DNA from: Nitrospira sp.
GTDB lineage: Bacteria; Nitrospirota; Nitrospiria; Nitrospirales; Nitrospiraceae
Assembly: GCA_005116895.1 (NCBI GenBank)
Contig: SWDO01000005.1
Coordinates: 198,551 to 235,364, forward strand
Length of the DNA: 36,814 nucleotides
Reading direction: 5' to 3'
How positions within the stretch are numbered: the stretch's first letter is position 1; every line of letters starts with the position of its first letter. The notes below the pieces were generated by a model. That model was not told the DNA's origin. It ran no database searches and worked only from the letters and a program-made list of their open reading frames with translations. Positions 1 to 7,178 of the stretch are shown here, in pieces. The position numbers were made by a program, and so were the translations under genes.

Positions 1-387
1 GCCGCGACGAGGGGCACGGGGAACACGGCCCGCCGCTTGGAGCCGACTCTTGGTCCAGGTATAGGACCGCCTCCCGCCATGCTCCGTCTGCCAACGCTCA
101 TAGAAGTGTTTCACCGTCCAGCCAGTATAGCGACTCTCATACAGCGTCACCATCTGCAAGACTTCGTCGACCGGGGCCGCGCGGGCCGACGCGCGGCCCA
201 GCCGCCGATCCTGCAAGCCCGCCGTCCCCTCAGCTTCATAGCGATCACCCCAGCGGCGAAACGTCCGCTCCGTGACGCCCAGCATCTCCGCGGCCTCCCC
301 CATCGTCAGTTCCCGCCGTTGCCGCCGCTCGTACAGCTCCTCAAATCGCATCTGTCGTACCTCCTGTAGGACGGTTGCCTGCGTCAT
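1..387 (-). CDS. ISNCY-type IS transposase, N-terminal part (cut by window edge)
   Basis: The frame runs on the minus strand from an ATG at 387-385 to the window edge without a stop, giving the first 129 residues. It opens MTQATVLQEVRQMRFEELYE and continues with a helix-turn-helix (GEAAEMLGVTERTFRRW, about residues 30-45), then YESRYTGWTVKHFYE and SYTWTKSRLQAAG. This helix-turn-helix plus 'GWTVKHFYE...SYTWTK' layout is typical of ISNCY-family transposases, which cut and rejoin the element ends. The DDE catalytic domain would lie outside the window, so intactness cannot be judged. A Shine-Dalgarno GGAGG lies about 7 nt upstream of the ATG, inside a small hairpin. Family assignment is from memory of the motif pattern; the transposase identity is fairly safe. 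Confidence 0.8.
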   Translation of the reverse strand, partial: MTQATVLQEVRQMRFEELYERRQRRELTMGEAAEMLGVTERTFRRWGDRYEAEGTAGLQDRRLGRASARAAPVDEVLQMVTLYESRYTGWTVKHFYERWQTEHGGRRSYTWTKSRLQAAGRVPRAPRRG

Positions 388-393
388 CGTGGC

Positions 394-406
394 CCTCCTT
401 CGGAGG
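394..406 (-). promoter_or_regulatory. Hairpin sequestering the transposase ribosome binding site
   Basis: On the minus strand CCTCC and GGAGG form perfect 5-bp arms around a 3-nt GAA loop. The right arm is the Shine-Dalgarno sequence of the transposase that begins at 387. If it folds in mRNA, it would mask the ribosome binding site. The fold is seen in sequence; the regulatory effect is inferred. Confidence 0.45.
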
Positions 407-415
407 ACCACCCTA

Positions 416-449
416 AACCGGACACTTCTCGTGCTACAAAAACCGGACA
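416..449. repeat. IS end region with two direct AACCGGACA repeats
   Basis: AACCGGACA occurs at 416-424 and again at 441-449, between the transposase start and the next gene. Short repeats next to a transposase start are expected at the terminus of the element, so the IS boundary probably lies between about 440 and 475. The other end is outside the window, so terminal inverted repeats and a target duplication cannot be confirmed. Confidence 0.4.
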
Positions 450-555
450 GATGATGTGCTAGCTACAGTTGTGACTGATTGTCCTTTCCTATCGAGCCTC
501 AGTGCGGTATCCTCCTTGGGTTTACAAACGAGAGGAGCGTTGACTGAGCTGCCCA

Positions 556-1563
556 ATGCTCTCCTGCCCGCCTCGCATCCTTAGTCGATCATCGAATCGT
601 GTTGTCCTCTGTCTGCTTATCGCATGGAGTGGGCTCTGGGCTTCGTGCAGTACTGCGCCTGTGGCTCCTGCTGACAGTACCAGCGAGTCACAGGCTGTCT
701 TTCACCAGTTGGCCGGCCTGGAGGTGGTATCGGATCGTTTGTACCGGTCTATTGCGGACCAAGCCGATGTGGCGGGATTCAGCCACCAGCTAGAGATCGA
801 GTCTGATCTGACCAGTCCATTCACGCCACCCGAGCGGGAGCGTATCGCGCAGTCGTTTGTGCGCTCACTCAAAGTCATGCTGTTCGATCTGGCCCCGGAA
901 CAATTCTGGGTGCACCATCTTTCGCAATACTATGCCTCAATGTTGTCGGTTCCAGAAGCCCGGCGATTGGTCGAGGGGTACGACAATGAAGTTCTCAGCC
1001 CGACGTCCAGAATGCAAGAACTCCGCTGGAATTTCGTGACGGACCGCCTGCCGGACCTGTTGCCTGCGGTGCGGGCCTGGTCACATCGTTTCCAGATCTC
1101 ACATGAAGCGATGGTCCCGGCGCTCTTGCCGGGAGACCATGTGATCGCGCACAGGGCTGCGTATCATGCTGCAGAACCTCAACGCGGTGAAGTCGTCGTC
1201 TATCGCTATCCAGACAATAATGGGACACTTTTTCTCCATCGCGTGATCGGGGTTCCTGGCGATCGGATCGAAGTTCACAATCAGGTGGTCTCGGTGAACG
1301 AAGAAGCCTTGACCGAGCCCTATGTGGAACATACCGACACATCGAGCATGTCCGGAAACGTCCGTGATAACCTTGGGCCTGTCACCGTACCTCCCGACAG
1401 CTATTTCGTTTTGGGTGACAATCGGGAGGAGAGCCTGGATAGCCGATTCTTGGGTCCGATCAGTAAGGAGCACATTCTGGGGCAGGCGATGTGTATCTAT
1501 TGGTCGGTTGATCCCGGCTCGAGGACTCCACGCTGGGACCGCCTCAATCAACCGGTGCAGTAG
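556..1563 (+). CDS. Signal peptidase I-like (S26) protein lacking the catalytic Ser and Lys, putative lipoprotein
   Basis: 335 residues. The N-terminus is a signal peptide ending ...LWASC (Cys about residue 31), a possible though imperfect lipobox. Residues about 75-150 are helical and vaguely DUF2059-like. Residues about 180-325 are a clear S26 signal peptidase fold: AMVPALLPGDHVIAHR (box B), RGEVVVYRYP (box C), LHRVIGVPGDRIE (box D) and VLGDNREESLDSRFLGPI (box E). Box B normally reads SM, with Ser as nucleophile; here it is Ala185-Met186. The general-base Lys of box D is His228; His also occurs at this site in archaeal and ER-type enzymes, but those keep the Ser. I therefore infer a catalytically inactive relative. 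The usual N-terminal membrane anchor is replaced by the lipoprotein-like signal. AGGAG at 533-537 is far from the ATG and sits better for a CTG at 544, so the start is uncertain. Confidence 0.85.
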   Translation: MLSCPPRILSRSSNRVVLCLLIAWSGLWASCSTAPVAPADSTSESQAVFHQLAGLEVVSDRLYRSIADQADVAGFSHQLEIESDLTSPFTPPERERIAQSFVRSLKVMLFDLAPEQFWVHHLSQYYASMLSVPEARRLVEGYDNEVLSPTSRMQELRWNFVTDRLPDLLPAVRAWSHRFQISHEAMVPALLPGDHVIAHRAAYHAAEPQRGEVVVYRYPDNNGTLFLHRVIGVPGDRIEVHNQVVSVNEEALTEPYVEHTDTSSMSGNVRDNLGPVTVPPDSYFVLGDNREESLDSRFLGPISKEHILGQAMCIYWSVDPGSRTPRWDRLNQPVQ

Positions 1564-1763
1564 CGGCAGTTGTGATGCAGCCTGCGAAGAAGTACCGTGG
1601 TGCCCTCTTGCTTGCTTGCGAGCTGAGACTTCTCATGGTAGGTGATACGGCCAGGCGCGGTGGATTCTCTCCGCCGCCTTGGCGCAACCGCCGACAATTC
1701 GAACGCGCGTGTCATGCTGGCTGATCCGCGCATGGAACGAACGTCCTGACCGGAGCTTCACCG

Positions 1764-4535
1764 TTGCTCGGAATGTGCGATCCCTTGCTAGGTGTGTCCT
1801 CGTTGCTGCTGGGTGGCTCGGCTGCCTATGTCATCCTCAGCATTGCCGAGCGGATGCGCGCTCCCGACCAAGGCCCCGTCAGGTTCCGATGGCTGACGAT
1901 CGGTGCTGTCGCCGCGGGTCTTGAAATCTGGGCGATTCACTACATCGGCAATCTGGCATTCTGTCCCTCGGTCTCAGCAGCCCAGGATTCAGGACTTGCC
2001 GTGCTTTCGTTTCTCTCCGCCGGGGCGACAGGAGCCGTCGCCGTATACCTGATTAGCAGTCATGCCGACAGTCGGATGCGCCTCATCTCCGGGGGCATGC
2101 TGATGGGTGGCTGCATGACCCTGACTCATTTCGCCAGTATGATGGCGGTCCACCAGCCGATCGATCTCCAGAATGATTTGTTCCTCTTTGTGCTGTCGAC
2201 GGTTGGGATCGTGGCACTCAGCATTATCGGCATCGTGATCGGATCGTGGAATATCACATACAGAAACTGGCGAGTGACGGAAAAGGCAAGCGCCATGGGG
2301 CTGGCTCTTTCTGGGTCCCACTTCATTGGGATGATTCCGACGTATGGTATCGCTGGCTTCACGACCAGTGCTCCGCCGCCGGGGATCGAGGTTGACCTCC
2401 TCGCAGTGGTTGCCGTCTCGCTCTCGACCCTCCTCGCCATCATCGATCGGCAAGTGACAGCAACATCGAGCCTCGCGCGCGATAGCCATGCGCGTCTAAT
2501 CGAAGCCATCGAAAGTGTTCCGCAATGGTTTGCTCTCTTCGACGTGGACGACCGTCTGGTCATCTGTAATCGAAAATATCGTGAAGTCATGTCTGGGACT
2601 GGGCCTGAAGTCCAAGCTGGCGACCCGTTCGAATCGATCGTTCGCCGGACTGCTGAACGCGGCGATATTCCAGCGGCGATCGGGAAGGTCAAACCCTGGA
2701 TGCACTGGCGCCTGGACGTGCATCAAAATCCTGTCACACCCTACATCCAATACCGGTCCAGTGGAGAGTGGCTTCAAATCAATGAGCGGAAGACGCATGA
2801 TGGCGGGATCGTCTTTATCGCGACCGACATTACGGCTCTCAAACATGCTGAACAAGCTGCCGAGGATGCCAAGGCACGGCTCGCGGATTCGTTGGCGGTG
2901 GTAGAGGCCGCCAAGGCCCGTATGCAGGAAGAACTGAATGTCGGTCGGGATATTCAGCGGAGCATGCTCCCTCGCGTGTTCCCGGCTTTCCCGGATCGGA
3001 AGGAGCTGGAGCTCTATGCAGTCCTCGAACCAGCTCTGGAGGTCGGTGGCGACCTCTATGATTTCTTCCTGGTCGATGAGCATCGGCTCTGTTTCGTGAT
3101 TGGCGATGTATCGGGCAACGGTGTCCCAGCCGCGCTCTTTATGGCCATGACCAAGACCATGGTGAAGACGCTGGCGGCCTCCGATCCCTCACCCGCCAGT
3201 ATCGTCACACATGTCAACGATGCGCTGAGTGCGGACAACGATTCCTGCATGTTTGTGACCTTGTATCTCGGCATCTTGAATCTCCGCGATGGCACGCTCC
3301 TCACGACGAACGCCGGCCACAATCCTCCTCTGCTGAAGCGGCAAGATGGACAGTTTGAGTGGCTGACAGCTAAGGATGGTCCCCTGGTTGGTGCCATACA
3401 AGGGATCGCCTTCAAGGAGACGACCATCCAATTGGGTCTGGGAGATGAGCTCTTCTTGTACACCGATGGGGTTACCGAAGCGGACAATCGGCGGCGTGAA
3501 CTGTTCGGCAACGACCGGCTAAAAACAGTCCTCGCCAAATCCCAGGCTGTCTCAGTGGTCGATCGCCTCGGTGAAGTCATGCAGGCAGTGAGAACCTTTG
3601 CGGGTGAAGTCCCGCAGGCGGACGATATCACGATGCTTGGACTGCGATATCACGGCGTCACCCCGTCCAACGTGGCCGCTCCAGTCTTCCGCCAAACAAT
3701 GCCCAATCAATTGATGGCCATTCCGGACCTACAGATGGCGTTTGAGCACTATGTGGCACAATGGGAAGCGGCCAAGCCACTCATTCCCACTCTCAACATG
3801 GCGCTGGATGATCTACTCAACAATGTGGTGCAGTATGCCTTCCCCAACGACCCAACGGAACATCACATCGAGGTGGAAGGAGAAGTGCGTGATACGTGGG
3901 TCATCTTCACCATTACGGATGATGGCATTCCCTTCAACCCCTTAACGGTCGCGCCACCGGATCTGTCGCTGCTGCTTCATGAACGTGAGATTGGCGGCCT
4001 AGGGATTCACCTGGTGCGTTCCATGTTTGACGAAGTGTCGTACCATCGCAATGTAGGACGCAACGTCTTGACGGTAAAAAAGAAGTTGGCATTTACAAGA
4101 TCCAGCACTACGAAGCCTCCCGACAAGACTGGGATCCACGCGTTCGATGTTGAGCGGCTGCCGCTACCTTCACACGAAGACCCACGGAACATCGACAAGA
4201 GTGTCGAGTCGCGCCGGAGTGGGGCCGTGATGATTGTCACACCACAGGCACGCTTTGATACGAACAGCTCGCCAGGGATCGAGCGCATTCTAATGGACCA
4301 CATCGGGCAGGGAGAACGGCGGATCGTGCTGGATCTTTCCCACATTTCGTACATTTCCTCGATCGGGCTCCGGGTGATCCTGAAAGCCGTGAAGGTGATG
4401 ACTCGAACAGACGGGAAAATGGTGCTTTGCGGGGGGAACGACCATGTCCGTATAGTGCTGCAATTAAGCGGGGCGCTGATGATGAGTCTCTATGCCTCGT
4501 CATTAGAAGAGGCCCTATCAAAGGTCCAAGAGTGA
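1764..4535 (+). CDS. MHYT-PAS-PP2C phosphatase-HATPase kinase-STAS fusion signalling protein
   Basis: 923 residues. Residues 1-230 form an MHYT-type seven-helix membrane sensor; its three repeat motifs keep His59 (IHYIGNLA), His122 (LTHFASMMA) and His186 (SHFIGM), although the motif Met is replaced each time. A PAS domain follows (about 242-357), a coiled coil (355-400), then a SpoIIE/RsbU-type PP2C phosphatase (about 400-625) with metal-site Asp430 (GGDLYD), Asp448 (GDVSGNG), LYTDGVTEADN and QADDITM. Next is an RsbW/SpoIIAB-type HATPase kinase (about 640-775) with N-box DDLLNNV (Asn686-Asn687), DDGIPFNP and GLGIHLV. The last is a STAS domain (about 820-918) with Ser866 at the phospho-site (YISSIGLR). 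In partner switching the kinase phosphorylates the STAS protein and the phosphatase reverses it; here all three are in one chain. TTG start chosen: GGAG at 1752-1755 is well spaced; an in-frame ATG lies at 1773. Confidence 0.93.
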   Translation: MLGMCDPLLGVSSLLLGGSAAYVILSIAERMRAPDQGPVRFRWLTIGAVAAGLEIWAIHYIGNLAFCPSVSAAQDSGLAVLSFLSAGATGAVAVYLISSHADSRMRLISGGMLMGGCMTLTHFASMMAVHQPIDLQNDLFLFVLSTVGIVALSIIGIVIGSWNITYRNWRVTEKASAMGLALSGSHFIGMIPTYGIAGFTTSAPPPGIEVDLLAVVAVSLSTLLAIIDRQVTATSSLARDSHARLIEAIESVPQWFALFDVDDRLVICNRKYREVMSGTGPEVQAGDPFESIVRRTAERGDIPAAIGKVKPWMHWRLDVHQNPVTPYIQYRSSGEWLQINERKTHDGGIVFIATDITALKHAEQAAEDAKARLADSLAVVEAAKARMQEELNVGRDIQRSMLPRVFPAFPDRKELELYAVLEPALEVGGDLYDFFLVDEHRLCFVIGDVSGNGVPAALFMAMTKTMVKTLAASDPSPASIVTHVNDALSADNDSCMFVTLYLGILNLRDGTLLTTNAGHNPPLLKRQDGQFEWLTAKDGPLVGAIQGIAFKETTIQLGLGDELFLYTDGVTEADNRRRELFGNDRLKTVLAKSQAVSVVDRLGEVMQAVRTFAGEVPQADDITMLGLRYHGVTPSNVAAPVFRQTMPNQLMAIPDLQMAFEHYVAQWEAAKPLIPTLNMALDDLLNNVVQYAFPNDPTEHHIEVEGEVRDTWVIFTITDDGIPFNPLTVAPPDLSLLLHEREIGGLGIHLVRSMFDEVSYHRNVGRNVLTVKKKLAFTRSSTTKPPDKTGIHAFDVERLPLPSHEDPRNIDKSVESRRSGAVMIVTPQARFDTNSSPGIERILMDHIGQGERRIVLDLSHISYISSIGLRVILKAVKVMTRTDGKMVLCGGNDHVRIVLQLSGALMMSLYASSLEEALSKVQE

Positions 4536-4537
4536 CG

Positions 4538-4568
4538 TTGACGAGCTGCCGGTCTGCTAAGATAGAAT
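4538..4568 (+). promoter_or_regulatory. Possible sigma-70-like promoter for the STAS gene
   Basis: TTGACG (4538-4543) and TAGAAT (4563-4568) lie between the fusion-protein stop and the STAS start with a 19-nt spacer. Both hexamers are good, but the spacer is longer than the usual 16-18 nt, so the call is tentative. It would allow the STAS protein to be made independently of the fusion protein. Confidence 0.3.
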
Positions 4569-4601
4569 GACAATCGTCTCCAAAATAAGGAAAGGAATAT
4601 A

Positions 4602-4988
4602 ATGATGGATCAAGGGACCAGACACACGTTGACGGTGACCTCCCGCCAGAATGCCGGGATTACCTTCGTCAAGATGCAGGGCAGCCTCTCCGCCACCACT
4701 GCGGAACAGGGAAACCAGGACATAAAAAAGATTGTGGATGCGGGTGCGAAAAAGGTCATCCTCAATCTGGCTGATATCGACTATATCAGCAGCGGAGGGA
4801 TCCGAGTCCTGATATTGGCCTGCAAGCAGCTCAACAATGTTCAAGGGCAGATGAAGATTGCTGCTGCGAAGGGAATGGTCAAAGAAGCGCTTCAAGCCAG
4901 CGGCTTTGACCTGCTGAACCGGGTGTATGGAGAGAGCATTCAATTGTGCAACACAGAAGAAGAGGCTGCCGCCGCCTTTTCGGGCTAG
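4602..4988 (+). CDS. Stand-alone STAS-domain anti-sigma factor antagonist
   Basis: 128 residues, a single STAS domain (about 10-115). The phosphorylation loop reads LADIDYISSGGIRVL: the Asp of the canonical DSSG is Ser, the next Ser (the usual phospho-acceptor) is kept, and Gly follows. Members of this family bind an HATPase anti-sigma kinase when unphosphorylated and are released when phosphorylated. The gene starts 66 bp after the stop of the MHYT-PP2C-HATPase-STAS fusion, so that protein is the obvious candidate kinase and phosphatase. A GGAA-type ribosome site precedes tandem ATG codons at 4602 and 4605. The family call is firm; the partner is inferred from position. Confidence 0.9.
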   Translation: MMDQGTRHTLTVTSRQNAGITFVKMQGSLSATTAEQGNQDIKKIVDAGAKKVILNLADIDYISSGGIRVLILACKQLNNVQGQMKIAAAKGMVKEALQASGFDLLNRVYGESIQLCNTEEEAAAAFSG

Positions 4989-5016
4989 CCATTTCAGTGT
5001 TCTCCATCGTGCCCCC

Positions 5017-5796
5017 ATGCCCCGCGACGACCTAAACAAGACCGAATCTGCTCGAGCCGGGGCTCGACGACTCATCGAGCAGACGCCGAAGGCGATCGCC
5101 GGGTTGGCTGCTCTGAGTGGGGTGGCGTATCTCGCGGGATCGTTTTATACGAAAGCCTATTTTTCAGAATTCGGAGCCTCGTGGATCTTAGAGGAAGTTC
5201 CGACGGCGACCTATTTCAGTCAAAGCTGGGTGCCGCTGTTACTCCTGCTCTACCTCGGGTATCTGGCTACGACGAACCTCGCAGTGATCGGCGATCAGGA
5301 CGATGTGACTGCGAGCGCTCAGTTCAAGCGGTCCCTGGCCGTGGTTCAGTATGGGCCATGGTTCTTGTTCGCGCTCTTGGTGATGACCCTAGTCCTGAGC
5401 ACATTCGGCTATGTCATATCAGCTATTGTTCTGTCCACAATCGGTGTTGTTGCAATTCTGCTCTTATCGAGCTCGGCACTCGAACTGCTCGTGGCGCGGT
5501 TCAAAACCGTGGGCGGGCTCATTGATCTGTCGATGGCGTCTATCGCATTCGCCGTGATTATCGCGGGCCTCTATGTGGTTCCTACGCAACTCGGACTGAA
5601 CTGGGCACGGGTCGATAAACAATCAACCTCCTCGCTGCTCACGCTGTATCTGCGCAGTGATGCCGAACAGGAGTATCGGCTGCTGTTCTCAGTGAGGGAG
5701 CGCCTGTACGTGTTTCCGGCCAGATTCGAGGGAACCTATCCGCCAGTCCAAACCACGGCCCTCGCCAACGTCAGCTTTGCGCCCCCTGAGCGATAA
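5017..5796 (+). CDS. Polytopic membrane protein of unknown function
   Basis: 259 residues from the ATG at 5017, 28 bp after the STAS stop. I do not recognise a family. Hydrophobic segments are visible at about residues 25-45, 65-85, 115-140, 140-165 and 180-205, followed by a soluble C-terminal tail of about 55 residues (from ARVDKQSTSS) that would face one side of the membrane. The longer open frame back to 4927 overlaps the STAS gene out of frame and starts with low-complexity sequence, so I rejected it. The tight spacing suggests co-transcription with the STAS gene. Whether it takes part in that signalling is unknown. Confidence 0.75.
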   Translation: MPRDDLNKTESARAGARRLIEQTPKAIAGLAALSGVAYLAGSFYTKAYFSEFGASWILEEVPTATYFSQSWVPLLLLLYLGYLATTNLAVIGDQDDVTASAQFKRSLAVVQYGPWFLFALLVMTLVLSTFGYVISAIVLSTIGVVAILLLSSSALELLVARFKTVGGLIDLSMASIAFAVIIAGLYVVPTQLGLNWARVDKQSTSSLLTLYLRSDAEQEYRLLFSVRERLYVFPARFEGTYPPVQTTALANVSFAPPER

Positions 5797-5809
5797 GAAG
5801 GGTCAGGTT

Positions 5810-6274
5810 ATGCAATCGGACAGGGGGAGTCTACACTTCCGCTCCATGGCCAGGCTGCGTCATATGGCATGGCTGGTGTACCCAGCCCACCGAGTATGCA
5901 CGTTCTCCCTGGCGGTGGCTCTGACAGTATCGGGCTGTGCCTCGGTGGCCAAGGTAATGAACCTCTCGGAGGAATCCTGCCGCACGTCGTTTACTCACCA
6001 ACTGTCGAGCATTCTCACTCAGGAGGGTGAAAAGCCTGAGTTTGCGGATGCTCTTGCACACAAGACCGTCTCCACCCTCACGACCTACGATCTCGGACCA
6101 CGCCCCTTCGCCATTGCCGCTCCATCTGGCACTGACTACCGGTTTTTCACCGATCATAAGGGAACAGACTGTGTGCTGACCCTCTTTGGACGCCGGAAGG
6201 GTTTTATTTCCTACACGAACAATCTGACCTACATTGCCACCGAAATCCTCCCAGGCTGCACCTGCGCCAAATAG
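5810..6274 (+). CDS. Putative lipoprotein, unknown function
   Basis: 154 residues with an N-terminal stretch of about 27 residues before a hydrophobic segment and a good lipobox (LTVSGC), after which a mature protein of about 110 residues follows. The mature part has paired cysteines near the end (GCTC) and no family I recognise. The start at 5810 is preceded by AAGGGTCAGG; an internal ATG at 5846 (MARLRHMAWL) would give a more ordinary signal peptide and is an alternative. It follows the membrane protein by 13 bp, so the two are probably co-transcribed. Confidence 0.7.
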   Translation: MQSDRGSLHFRSMARLRHMAWLVYPAHRVCTFSLAVALTVSGCASVAKVMNLSEESCRTSFTHQLSSILTQEGEKPEFADALAHKTVSTLTTYDLGPRPFAIAAPSGTDYRFFTDHKGTDCVLTLFGRRKGFISYTNNLTYIATEILPGCTCAK

Positions 6275-6362
6275 CCAACCCCGTCGTCTTGCCTATTTCG
6301 TCCTCTCACTTTGTGCAGGATTGTGGGGGGAGGCATAACTTCTCGCCATTTATGAAGAAGTT

Positions 6363-6394
6363 TTCATCTTCTCCTAATGCTCTCTTCATCTTCT
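6363..6394. repeat. Direct repeat TTCATCTTCT, two copies
   Basis: TTCATCTTCT occurs at 6363-6372 and 6385-6394, a 22-bp period, in the gap between the lipoprotein and the transposase-like remnant. It could be a tandem operator or simply AT-rich low-complexity sequence. No function is visible. Confidence 0.3.
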
Positions 6395-6502
6395 GGGATT
6401 ATAACGGAATCGAAGGATGAGCCGAGGCTGTGGGCGTGCAAGACGCTTACGTCGCGATGCTCACGATGATGGTTCAGGCACATAGCACAAGGAGGGCGCG
6501 CT

Positions 6503-6823
6503 ATGAAGAATGTGACAAAAGGACTCACTCTCTCCACATCTGTTATCCCTGCTCCCATGAGACGGGGATCTACGCGGTTGTCAACGAACCACCTTTTGGA
6601 ATTGATTACCCGGGTGTGCATCTTCAAAGCCGAGCGTTGGGGACGCCGAGCGCTCTTTTATGAGCGACATCGCGACTATTTCCCTCGAATGTCGGCCGGT
6701 CGATTTGTGAATCGTTGCCGTGAATTGGAAGCGAATTACCGAGCCCTCGCACAGATTATGTTCCTGATCCCGACAGACGATCGGTTGGTTCCTGTGCGTG
6801 CGTTGGCTCTACCGAAGCTATAA
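6503..6823 (+). CDS. Short protein resembling the N-terminal part of an IS982-like transposase
   Basis: 106 residues. The start is well supported by AAGGAGG about 7 nt before the ATG at 6503. Residues about 30-90 (LELITRVCIFKAERWGRRAL, then YERHRDYFPRMSAGRFVNRC) look like the N-terminal helical part of IS982 and related DDE transposases, where a '...FP.L.S..RF.RR...L' block precedes the catalytic domain. No DDE residues follow: the frame stops at 6823 and the next bases show no continuation in any frame I could follow. I read it as a truncated remnant. A genuine small protein of unknown function is the alternative, given the strong ribosome site. Confidence 0.5.
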   Translation: MKNVTKGLTLSTSVIPAPMRRGSTRLSTNHLLELITRVCIFKAERWGRRALFYERHRDYFPRMSAGRFVNRCRELEANYRALAQIMFLIPTDDRLVPVRALALPKL

Positions 6824-7178
6824 GGCGGCAGGCTTCTCCCCGGGGATTGCTTTGCCGGACAGAGGATGCCTCATATCAGCTGGTGACCCTGTGTGGGCGG
6901 ACAGGCACTGAATATCCTGTGCACCCAGCTTGTGAGAGCTATCCCCCCCCCTCGGGCAACAGGATGCGAACCCGACGCACTGTTGATCAATCCTGTTCCG
7001 AGGCTTGGCTCGATCCTTTGGTGCTTCGCGACCTGCCTGGTGACGATTTTTTGAAAACAGGCTGATCCTGGTCTTGCGCTATCATCCCATTCCAACGTAA
7101 CATCAGGCTTGCTGTGAGTCGTCGTTCCTTACTCTCCACTATTCCACGACCATCATCGGCAGAAAGGTAACGGTTTCC
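6824..7178. other. Intergenic region, no gene recognised
   Basis: 355 bp between the transposase-like remnant and the DEAD-box helicase. Open frames of 69-74 codons exist on both strands but lack ribosome sites and recognisable content. A CCCCGGGG core flanked by CGGCA and TGCCG lies just after 6823, and an 8-base C run lies near 6945. It probably holds the helicase promoter and leader, but I could not identify convincing hexamers. Confidence 0.4.

Noticed and set aside
5047..5083. Nested inverted repeats (TCTGCTCGA...TCGAGCAGA and TCGAGCC..GGCTCGA) at the start of the membrane-protein gene
   Set aside because: The arms are short and the segment codes for Arg/Ala/Glu-rich protein, where such symmetry arises easily from codon bias; kept only as a note.
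6847..7065. 72-codon plus-strand open frame in the gap before the DEAD-box gene
   Set aside because: No ribosome site and it contains a poly-C run; composition is not protein-like.
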